Program-made: the position numbers and the translations under genes
Part shown: in pieces, positions 6,081 through 12,261 of the stretch
Position numbering within the stretch: position 1 is the first letter of the stretch
How the letters are laid out: every line of letters begins with the position of its first letter
Source of the DNA: Flammeovirgaceae bacterium
GTDB lineage: Bacteria > Bacteroidota > Bacteroidia > Cytophagales > Cyclobacteriaceae
NCBI GenBank assembly: GCA_022616575.1
Contig: JAKEEN010000046.1
Location: forward strand, 1-13,474
Direction: 5' to 3'
DNA length: 13,474 nt
The notes under the pieces: model-generated
What the model saw: the letters and a program-made list of their open reading frames with translations, nothing else
The model's database searches: none
Told to the model about the DNA's origin: nothing

Positions 6081-7469
6081 TTAGTACCCGAGTAATTGCA
6101 GCATACTTTCCTGACTTTGCTCAGGCGCGAAAAGCTTGGTTGTTATTTCTCCATCCTCATTTCTATCAATGAGAACGTGCTTAGGTGCGGGAATTAAGCA
6201 ATGTTGAATCCCCCCATAACCACCGAGCGATTCCTGATATGCACCGGTATGGAAGAATCCGATATAAAGCGGTTCTTCATCAGTAATCATGGGTAAGAAA
6301 ACTTCACCAGTATGTGCTTCTGAGTTATAGTAATCGTGGCTGTCGCACGTGAGGCCACCCAGGTTTACTTTGTGGAATGGATCGTCCCATTTGTTAAGCG
6401 CCAGCAAAACATATTTTTGATTGAGACCCCAGGCATCTGGTAAATGCGTGATGAACGAGCCGTCAATCATGTACCAAAGCTCTTTATCGTTTTGCAGTTT
6501 CTGGTCAACAAGTGAATATAGAACAGCCCCACTTTCTCCTACCGTGTAGCTTCCAAATTCCGTAAAGATGTTTGGAACAGGAACATTATTTTTTTCACAG
6601 ATCCATTTGATGTTTTCCACGATCTGTTCGATCATATACTTATAATCATACTGGAATGTGAGTGAAGTTTTTATCGGGAAGCCACCACCAATATCGATCG
6701 AGTCAAGCGAATCGCAAATCTTTTTCAATTCACAATACTTGAAGATAAAGCGACTCAATTCGCTCCAGTAATAAGCAGTGTCCTTAATTCCGGTATTAAT
6801 AAAGAAGTGAAGCATCTTAAGCGATGCCTTTTCGCTATTTTGAATTTTCTCTTTATAAAAATTGGTAATGTCACTATAGCGGATGCCTAAGCGGGAAGTA
6901 TAAAATTCAAAATTGGGTTCTTCATCGGCAGCCACGCGAATGCCTACCTGGTATGGATTCTTTACATTCTTCTCATAGGTGTCGATTTCCCGCAGGTTAT
7001 CAAGAATCGGAATACAGTTTTTAAATCCATCGTTGAGCAGATCCGTAATGTATTTTAAATACAAGGGCATTTTAAAACCATTGCAAATTACATACGTGTC
7101 TTTCGTGATTTTCCCTTTTTCAAACAAGGAACGTACAATTGGAATATCATATGATGAAGAAGTTTCAAGATGTACATCATTCTTCAACGCTTCTTCCATC
7201 ACAAAAGAAAAATGTGATGACTTCGAGCAATAACAATACGTGTATTTGCCATTGTACTTAAACCGCTCCATGGCATTGTTGAAGGTAGCCTGTACAAAAC
7301 GGATGTTTTCACTGATGCGTGGAAGGTACGTTAGCTTCAATGGGGTGCCATACTGTTTAATGATATCCACCAGGGGTACATCGTTAAACAACAACTCATG
7401 GTCACGCACTTTAAATTCTTTTTGTGGGAACTCAAACGTCTGTTCTATAAGCTCACGATAGCTCTTCAT
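6081..7469 (-). CDS. speA: Arginine decarboxylase, short PLP-dependent fold-III type
   Basis: A 462-residue alanine-racemase-fold decarboxylase predicted to convert arginine to agmatine and CO2, the first step of polyamine synthesis. Visible features: barrel start with the PLP-binding lysine in TYCYCSKSSHF (K83), VHLETSSSYDIP (99-110), CNGFK (129-133), SRLGIRY (192-198), the glycine-rich phosphate-binding DIGGGFP (259-265), EFGSYTVGESG (304-314, in place of the more usual EPGR), then the C-terminal beta domain with the active-site CDSHD (375-379) and GAYQESLGGYGG (409-420). It is much shorter than E. coli SpeA (about 630-660 residues). It is the 460-residue form I associate with Bacteroidota. 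Diaminopimelate or carboxynorspermidine decarboxylase would be shorter and have different signatures. ATG at 7469 abuts an octamer array. Divergent orientation to the ureohydrolase and DHS-like genes supports a polyamine role. Confidence 0.85.
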   Translation of the reverse strand: MKSYRELIEQTFEFPQKEFKVRDHELLFNDVPLVDIIKQYGTPLKLTYLPRISENIRFVQATFNNAMERFKYNGKYTYCYCSKSSHFSFVMEEALKNDVHLETSSSYDIPIVRSLFEKGKITKDTYVICNGFKMPLYLKYITDLLNDGFKNCIPILDNLREIDTYEKNVKNPYQVGIRVAADEEPNFEFYTSRLGIRYSDITNFYKEKIQNSEKASLKMLHFFINTGIKDTAYYWSELSRFIFKYCELKKICDSLDSIDIGGGFPIKTSLTFQYDYKYMIEQIVENIKWICEKNNVPVPNIFTEFGSYTVGESGAVLYSLVDQKLQNDKELWYMIDGSFITHLPDAWGLNQKYVLLALNKWDDPFHKVNLGGLTCDSHDYYNSEAHTGEVFLPMITDEEPLYIGFFHTGAYQESLGGYGGIQHCLIPAPKHVLIDRNEDGEITTKLFAPEQSQESMLQLLGY

Positions 7470-7597
7470 TCCGTTAATTCGTTGATTAGTTGATCCGTCA
7501 ATTCGGTGATTTTGATTTTGTTGATTTAGTGGCCATCCGATGGTTGCGTACTGGGCATCAACGAATTAACCAGTCAACGAATCACCGAATCAACAAA
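7470..7597. repeat. Inverted pair of octamer arrays in the speA upstream region
   Basis: Here the unit is 8 bp. Left arm 7470-7525: TCCGTTAA, TTCGTTGA, TTAGTTGA, TCCGTCAA, TTCGGTGA, TTTTGATT, TTGTTGAT. Right arm 7558-7597: TCAACGAA, TTAACCAG, TCAACGAA, TCACCGAA, TCAACAAA, i.e. the complement of the left units. The left arm starts at the base next to the speA start codon (7469) and in the speA sense reads A/C-rich. The 32-bp loop contains CCATCCGATGG. Transcripts from either side could fold into a long imperfect hairpin. Confidence 0.8.
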
Positions 7598-7614
7598 GGA
7601 GTGCAATATTGGGA

Positions 7615-7622
7615 TAATTTTG
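7615..7622 (+). promoter_or_regulatory. Candidate -7 box for the ureohydrolase gene
   Basis: TAATTTTG is an exact match to the Bacteroidota -7 consensus TAnnTTTG. It would start transcription near 7628-7632 and give a leader of about 165 nt before the GTG at 7794. A weaker overlapping candidate, CATCTTTG, lies at 7624-7631. No TTG box is found about 20 bp upstream, where the octamer array ends. Confidence 0.35.
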
Positions 7623-7628
7623 CCATCT

Positions 7629-7793
7629 TTGCAACGCGAAAAAAGCATGGTTAACCTATCCTACATACAGCATTTTGCCCCGGTCTATAGCGGGACATTC
7701 GCATTGCCAGACTTCTAAGTGGGCCGCGCTGGATGGCTTTTTGGGCCATTGGATTTAACCTCGTTTTCCTTATTTAACTATTAATTCATTTTT
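7629..7793 (+). promoter_or_regulatory. Possible structured leader with a 23-codon ORF upstream of the ureohydrolase
   Basis: Together with the array and promoter box, this fills the 324-bp gap between speA and the ureohydrolase. It holds an ATG at 7647 with 23 codons (MVNLSYIQHF...FALPDF) to TAA at 7716-7718. Short inverted pairs include CCCG/CGGG (7679-7682 with 7691-7694) and ATGGC/GCCAT (7733-7737 with 7745-7749). This part appears richer in G and C than the AT-rich text before the GTG start. It may be an attenuator, a leader peptide or a riboswitch-like element, or simply untranslated sequence. I recognise no known RNA family. Confidence 0.3.
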
Positions 7794-8759
7794 GTGAATA
7801 CCAATATTAAAATCATTGAAGTAAAATCAGAGATCGGTGCCGGTACCCGCGGGGCAAGTCTGGGCGTAGAAGCTATGAAAATAGCCAGCCTCGACCTGAA
7901 GTCAGACTTCTTCAAGCAATATGATTCTGTGGAAGTAGAGAACGTGAATGAAATGCTTTATGATGGTGCTGAACATGCTCACGCAAAATTTATTGATGGT
8001 GTGCTGATCATGGAAGAACGTGTGTGCCTGGAGGTATATGAAACGATCTTCGATGAATTTTTTCCGCTTGTCATGGCGGGCGATCATAGCACGGCCTATG
8101 GAACGATTGCAGGTATCAAAAAAGCATACCCTAAAAAACGACTTGGAGTTATTTGGATTGATGCGCACGCGGATTTACATTCGCCATACACAACACCTTC
8201 AGGCAATATGCATGGCATGCCTTTAGCCATGGCTTTCGGATTTGATAATCTTGAATGTAAAGTGAACGATCCGAAGGGAGAAACCCTTGATTATTGGGAA
8301 CAGATTAAAAACGTGGGTATTCCCGGAGCTAAGATTTTTACAGAGGATTTAGTTTTCATTTCAGTCCGTGATTTCGAAAAGCCGGAAAATTATTTGATTA
8401 ATAAGTATAACATCAACTTTATTGAAACCGATGATGTGAAGAAGGCAGGTTCTGCTGCGATTGCAAAAAAAGCACTCGAAATGCTCGACCACTGCGATCT
8501 TATTTATGTTTCCTTTGATGTAGACAGTATGGATTCCCGAATCTCGACCGGAACCGGTACACCTGTACCCAACGGCCTCACAATTGATGAAGCGAAGGTA
8601 TTAAACGCTGAGTTGGTTAAGAGCCCGAAAGTGTGTGCATGGGAAATTGTAGAAGTTAATCCAACGCTCGATACAGAAAACCGCATGGCCGAGAGTGCTT
8701 TCGAAATCCTTGAAGCAACCGGAAAATCGATCGTTGACAGACCCGTATTGGCTGAGTAA
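7794..8759 (+). CDS. Arginase/agmatinase-family ureohydrolase, agmatinase by context
   Basis: A 321-residue binuclear-manganese ureohydrolase releasing urea from a guanidino substrate. Metal-ligand motifs are complete: AGDHS (H98), DAHAD (D123, H125, D127), SFDVD (D242, D244). SGNMHGMPLA (136-145), TGTGTPVPNGL (252-262) and VEVNP (286-290) complete the family pattern. SGNxHGMPLA and TGTPV are closer to arginases than to E. coli-type agmatinase SpeB, so sequence alone would suggest arginine to ornithine. The location between an arginine decarboxylase and a DHS-like enzyme argues instead for agmatine to putrescine. Formiminoglutamase is a third possibility but no histidine-degradation genes are near. 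Start is GTG at 7794 (NTNIKIIEVKSEIG), preceded by AT-rich sequence without a Shine-Dalgarno; no ATG lies before the conserved N-terminus. A rho-independent terminator follows. Confidence 0.82.
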   Translation: MNTNIKIIEVKSEIGAGTRGASLGVEAMKIASLDLKSDFFKQYDSVEVENVNEMLYDGAEHAHAKFIDGVLIMEERVCLEVYETIFDEFFPLVMAGDHSTAYGTIAGIKKAYPKKRLGVIWIDAHADLHSPYTTPSGNMHGMPLAMAFGFDNLECKVNDPKGETLDYWEQIKNVGIPGAKIFTEDLVFISVRDFEKPENYLINKYNINFIETDDVKKAGSAAIAKKALEMLDHCDLIYVSFDVDSMDSRISTGTGTPVPNGLTIDEAKVLNAELVKSPKVCAWEIVEVNPTLDTENRMAESAFEILEATGKSIVDRPVLAE

Positions 8760-8787
8760 AGCCAACCAAAAAACTTAACAAATTAAG

Positions 8788-8809
8788 AGGGGAGTACTTC
8801 CCCTTTTTT
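8788..8809 (+). terminator. Rho-independent terminator after the ureohydrolase gene
   Basis: A 6-bp stem AGGGGA (8788-8793) and TCCCCT (8799-8804) with loop GTACT is followed by a run of T to 8809. It lies 29 bp after the TAA and 31 bp before the next ATG. It should end or reduce transcription into the DHS-like gene, which may therefore have its own promoter (TATTTTCG-like text just downstream) or rely on readthrough. Confidence 0.75.
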
Positions 8810-8839
8810 ATTTATTTTCGCACCAAATTTTAGAACACC

Positions 8840-9817
8840 ATGAGCCAGAACAGACCTATTTCAGCCTTCATTGAGAAGCACTACCTACACTTTAATGCAG
8901 CCGCATTGGTAGATGCTGCCAAAGGGTATAAAAAACATATTGCCGATGGAAAGAAAATGATGGTGACCCTGGCCGGTGCCATGAGTACGGGTGAATTGGG
9001 CATCAGCTTCGCTGAGATGATTCGTCAAAACAAAGTGCATATCATTTCTTGTACCGGTGCCAACCTGGAAGAAGATATTATGAACCTGGTGGCCCACACG
9101 CATTATAAGCGCATTCCGAATTACCGTGATCTTACACCTGAGCAGGAATGGGATTTACTACAAAATCATTTGAACCGTGTAACGGATACTTGTATTCCCG
9201 AAGAGGAAGCTTTCAGAAAATTACAGGCCCACTTATTTAAAGTCTGGAAAGATGCTGAAGATAAAGGTGAGCGCTTATTTCCCCACGAGTTTATGTTCCG
9301 TTTGTTGAACAGCGGTGAGTTGAAACAATACTTTGAAATTGATCCTAAGAACTCCTGGATGATTGCCGCGGCCGAGAAAAATATGCCAATGGTTGTTCCC
9401 GGATGGGAAGACTCTACCATGGGTAACATCTTTGCGTCTTATTGTGTAACAGGAGAACTGAAAGCATCAACGATGAAGTCAGGCATTGAGTATATGGTGT
9501 GGTTAGCCGATTGGTACACAAAAAATTCCGGCAAAGAGGGCATTGGTTTCTTCCAGATTGGTGGAGGTATTGCCGGTGATTTCCCGATTTGTGTGGTGCC
9601 TATGTTGCACCAGGATCTTGAGCGCGATGGGGTTCCTTTCTGGAGTTACTTCTGCCAGATCAGCGATTCAACCACCAGTTATGGTTCGTATTCGGGTGCT
9701 GTTCCGAACGAAAAAATTACGTGGGGGAAATTAAGCATTGAAACTCCCAAGTATATCATTGAAAGCGATGCAACCATTGTGGCACCGCTCATCTTTGCTT
9801 ATATTTTAGATATGTGA
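8840..9817 (+). CDS. Deoxyhypusine-synthase-like protein, candidate homospermidine synthase
   Basis: A 325-residue NAD-dependent DHS-family protein. Visible hallmarks: LAGAMSTGELG (45-54) and SCTGANLEEDI (70-80, matching eukaryotic TTAGGVEEDLI), GGGIAGD (241-247), and C-terminal SYSGAVPNEKITWGKL (283-298). Against human DHS, the imine-forming Lys329 is K297, Trp327 is W295 and Glu323 is E291. The catalytic-pocket His288 aligns with D247, and Asp316, which holds an amine end of spermidine, with Y284. Bacteria lack eIF5A, so the acceptor must differ. DHS chemistry (aminobutyl transfer via NAD) on putrescine would yield homospermidine, a polyamine reported in Flavobacterium-Cytophaga relatives. 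The two genes upstream could supply putrescine. Length is shorter than human (369). The alignment is by eye and from memory; substrate is inference. Confidence 0.85.
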   Translation: MSQNRPISAFIEKHYLHFNAAALVDAAKGYKKHIADGKKMMVTLAGAMSTGELGISFAEMIRQNKVHIISCTGANLEEDIMNLVAHTHYKRIPNYRDLTPEQEWDLLQNHLNRVTDTCIPEEEAFRKLQAHLFKVWKDAEDKGERLFPHEFMFRLLNSGELKQYFEIDPKNSWMIAAAEKNMPMVVPGWEDSTMGNIFASYCVTGELKASTMKSGIEYMVWLADWYTKNSGKEGIGFFQIGGGIAGDFPICVVPMLHQDLERDGVPFWSYFCQISDSTTSYGSYSGAVPNEKITWGKLSIETPKYIIESDATIVAPLIFAYILDM

Positions 9818-9820
9818 TAT

Positions 9821-9888
9821 TCGTTGATCGTTGATCGTTGTTCGTTAATAGCGCGTACTAACAACGAACAACGAACAACCAACAACGA
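9821..9888. repeat. Inverted pair of four-unit heptamer arrays before argS
   Basis: The left arm has TCGTTGA, TCGTTGA, TCGTTGT, TCGTTAA (9821-9848). The right arm has ACAACGA, ACAACGA, ACAACCA, ACAACGA (9861-9888), the complement of the TCGTTGT unit, around a 12-bp loop that contains GCGC. The right arm ends five bases (TTTAA) before the argS ATG. The hairpin also lies four bases after the DHS-like stop, but no T-run follows, so it is not a classic terminator. Confidence 0.85.
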
Positions 9889-9893
9889 TTTAA

Positions 9894-11681
9894 ATGAGTT
9901 TAGAATCAACACTTCGCTCTGAAATCCAAAAAGCAGTATCTGTGCTGTTCAATCAATCCATTGATCAGCTTCAGATTCAACCAACCAACCAGGAGTTTGA
10001 AGGATCTCATACATTGGTCTGTTTTGGGTTATCAAAGGTGACAAAGAAAAACCCGGAAGAAACGGCAAAGTCCATTGGCGAGTATCTTCTTGCCAATTCA
10101 ACAAGGGTATCAAAATTTAATGTTGTAAAGGGTTTTCTAAACCTGACACTTTCTGATAAAGTGTGGTTCGATGTTTTTAAAGACATTCAGGCAAATTCAT
10201 CATTCGGACAACTGACATTAACCGGTGAAGAAATCATGATTGAGTATTCTTCACCGAATACCAACAAGCCGCTTCACTTAGGTCACCTGCGAAATAATTT
10301 TCTTGGCTATAGTGTCAGCGAAATTTATAAAGCCTGTGGCTACCAAGTGCATCGCGTGCAGATCATTAACGATCGGGGTATTCATATCTGTAAGTCGATG
10401 GCCGCGTGGAAATTGTATGGGAATGGTGAGACGCCACAAAGTTCTGGAATCAAGGGAGACCATTTAGTGGGTAAGTATTACGTGGAGTTTGATAAGCGAT
10501 TTAAGTCGCAGGTAAGTGAGGCAGTGAGTAAGGGAGTAGGTGAGGAGGAAGCGCAGAAACAGTCACCGATTATGCGCGAAGCGGTAGAAATGCTTCAGAA
10601 ATGGGAGCAAGGCGATGAAGAAACATTGAAGTTGTGGAAGACCATGAATGGTTGGGTGTATGATGGATTCAATGCCACCTATAAAGCGATGGGCGTTGAG
10701 TTTGATAAACTCTATTACGAATCAAACACCTACCTGCTTGGGAAAGAAGAAGTGTTGAAGGGATTAGAAAGTGGCGTGTTCTTTAAAAAGGAAGATGGCT
10801 CTGTGTGGGTTGATCTGACCAGTGATGGCCTTGATCAAAAAGTATTATTGCGTGCGGATGGAACTTCGGTATATATTACGCAGGATATTGGCACAGCCAT
10901 TCTTCGCTTTCATGATTACCCAAAAATATCCGGCCAGATTTATACGGTGGGTAACGAACAAGAGTATCACTTCAAAGTCTTGTTTTTGATTTTGAAAAAA
11001 CTTGGATTCAAGTGGGCGGAGCATTGTTTCCATTTATCGTACGGCATGGTGGATTTACCAACAGGCAAAATGAAGTCACGTGAAGGTACCGTGGTGGATG
11101 CCGATGATCTCATGGCCGAAATGATTGCCAAAGCAAAACGGCAAACCCTTGAATTGGGTAAGACCGATGAGATGAGCGAAGAGGAAGCAACTCAACTCTT
11201 CGAAATGGTCGGGTTGGGGGCGCTGAAGTTTTTTTTGCTGAAAGTAGATCCCAAGAAGCGCATGCTTTTCGATCCGAATGAATCCATTCAACTGCAAGGA
11301 TTCACCGGACCGTTTATTCAATATACGCACGCTCGCATCAAAGCGATTGTACGAAAAGGAGAAAGCATGAATATCAGATTTGATAGTGGTGACTTTTCTG
11401 CTGTGCAGAATTTGGAACCGGCAGAACGTGAAGTACTCAAAGTGCTTTCGCTTTACGAAAACAAAGTAAAAGAGGCAGCCCGTGAATATGCCCCTTCGAT
11501 CATCGCTAATTATGCCTATGAGTTAGCGAAAGAGTATAATCAGTTTTATCAGAATATTCCCATTTTCAATGCAACGGACCCGGCACAACTGGCATTTAGA
11601 ATAGCGCTTTCGAAGAAGGTGGCGGATATTCTTAAAAAGGCAATGGCACTTCTGGGAATTCGCGTACCTGAAAGGATGTAG
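9894..11681 (+). CDS. argS: Arginyl-tRNA synthetase
   Basis: A 595-residue class I aminoacyl-tRNA synthetase charging tRNA-Arg. The N-terminal Add1-like domain covers about residues 1-100. The HIGH box appears as HLGH (128-131) within EYSSPNTNKPLHLGHLRNN, followed by QIINDRGIHICKSM (156-169). YITQDIGTA (327-334) and GNEQEYHF (353-360) are typical of ArgRS, and the KMSKS loop reads KMKSREG (392-398), a usual ArgRS variant. The C-terminal DALR-type anticodon-binding helix bundle begins near FIQYTHARIKAI (474-485) and ends in ALLGIRVPERM, as in full-length family members. Length fits the family. The ATG start follows an inverted heptamer array and has no Shine-Dalgarno. It is an essential housekeeping gene and shares the substrate arginine with the adjacent arginine decarboxylase; a regulatory link is not shown. 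Confidence 0.95.
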   Translation: MSLESTLRSEIQKAVSVLFNQSIDQLQIQPTNQEFEGSHTLVCFGLSKVTKKNPEETAKSIGEYLLANSTRVSKFNVVKGFLNLTLSDKVWFDVFKDIQANSSFGQLTLTGEEIMIEYSSPNTNKPLHLGHLRNNFLGYSVSEIYKACGYQVHRVQIINDRGIHICKSMAAWKLYGNGETPQSSGIKGDHLVGKYYVEFDKRFKSQVSEAVSKGVGEEEAQKQSPIMREAVEMLQKWEQGDEETLKLWKTMNGWVYDGFNATYKAMGVEFDKLYYESNTYLLGKEEVLKGLESGVFFKKEDGSVWVDLTSDGLDQKVLLRADGTSVYITQDIGTAILRFHDYPKISGQIYTVGNEQEYHFKVLFLILKKLGFKWAEHCFHLSYGMVDLPTGKMKSREGTVVDADDLMAEMIAKAKRQTLELGKTDEMSEEEATQLFEMVGLGALKFFLLKVDPKKRMLFDPNESIQLQGFTGPFIQYTHARIKAIVRKGESMNIRFDSGDFSAVQNLEPAEREVLKVLSLYENKVKEAAREYAPSIIANYAYELAKEYNQFYQNIPIFNATDPAQLAFRIALSKKVADILKKAMALLGIRVPERM

Positions 11682-11682
11682 G

Positions 11683-11697
11683 TTTCGACAGGCTCAA
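11683..11697. repeat. Fragment of a dispersed repeat (TTTCGACAGGCTCAA)
   Basis: TTTCGACAGGCTCAA begins two bases after the argS stop codon. The core TTCGACAGGCTCA is a text I have seen as part of dispersed intergenic repeats in Bacteroidota and other genomes. Only this piece is present, without a clear inverted partner, so it may be a decayed copy. The call rests on recognition and not on a second copy in this window. Confidence 0.35.
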
Positions 11698-11715
11698 CTT
11701 TCACCTAATTATTGT

Positions 11716-11723
11716 TACTTTTG
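11716..11723 (+). promoter_or_regulatory. Candidate -7 box for the gpx-gpx-menA operon
   Basis: TACTTTTG is an exact TAnnTTTG match, 49 bp before the ATG at 11773, and lies in the AT-rich gap after argS. Transcription would start near 11730. No good -33 TTG box is present at the usual distance. Confidence 0.4.
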
Positions 11724-11772
11724 ATTAAACATTTTGTTAAAAAATGTTGTTTCACTAAAAATTAACGAACGT

Positions 11773-12261
11773 ATGAAACTCTTTGTAACCATTTTATTTA
11801 TTGGCATGACAAGCATCGGTTCTATTTACGACTTCAAAATTAATTCACTGGATGGTAAGCAAATTGATTTTGCCCAGTACAAAGACAAGACCCTTTTGAT
11901 TGTAAACACCGCGTCTGAGTGTGGGTATACTCCACAATATGCTGATTTACAAAAATTACACGAGCAATACGGCCAGAAAATAACCATATTAGGATTCCCT
12001 GCCAACAATTTTGGAGGCCAGGAACCCGGTACCAACGATCAAATTGCTACTTTCTGCAAGCAGAATTATGGTGTTACCTTTCAGATGTTTGAAAAAATTT
12101 CAGTGAAGGGAGAAGACCAGCATCCCTTATATCAATGGCTGAAAGAAAAAACGGGTAACGAACCTACCTGGAATTTCTGCAAGTACCTGGTGAAGCCGGA
12201 TGGCACGGTAAAATTCTTTAATCAAAAAGCAAAACCGCTTGACATTGCGCAGGAGTTATAA
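11773..12261 (+). CDS. Glutathione peroxidase family protein (thioredoxin-type), exported, copy 1
   Basis: A 162-residue GPx-fold thiol peroxidase reducing hydroperoxides. The start is ATG 11773; a TTG at 11734 would add 13 residues before a good signal-like segment (MKLFVTILFIGMTSIGS), so the shorter form is preferred and export or membrane anchoring is likely. Catalytic residues: peroxidatic Cys50 in NTASECGYT, Gln83 in FGGQEPG, Trp133-Asn134 in TWNFCKYL. The codon for Cys50 is TGT, so this is not a selenoprotein. The usual FPCNQF is FPANNF, but Cys95 in ATFCKQNYGVTF matches the resolving Cys of thioredoxin-dependent 2-Cys GPx such as yeast Gpx3 Cys82; reduction by thioredoxin is therefore likelier than by glutathione. 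Its C-terminus (KPLDIAQEL) stops about 7 residues sooner than copy 2. It overlaps copy 2 by up to 23 bases. Confidence 0.88.
   Translation: MKLFVTILFIGMTSIGSIYDFKINSLDGKQIDFAQYKDKTLLIVNTASECGYTPQYADLQKLHEQYGQKITILGFPANNFGGQEPGTNDQIATFCKQNYGVTFQMFEKISVKGEDQHPLYQWLKEKTGNEPTWNFCKYLVKPDGTVKFFNQKAKPLDIAQEL

Noticed and set aside
6081..7469. Diaminopimelate decarboxylase (lysA)
   Set aside because: The fold is the same, but the length, GAYQESLGGYGG and the EFGSY variant, with ureohydrolase and DHS-like neighbours, favour arginine decarboxylase.
11734..11772. TTG start adding 13 residues to GPx copy 1
   Set aside because: It would bury the signal-like N-terminus; ATG 11773 directly begins a typical signal segment and follows a TAnnTTTG box at a reasonable distance.
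11920..11925. Selenocysteine at the GPx active site
   Set aside because: The peroxidatic residue is encoded by TGT (Cys), not TGA.
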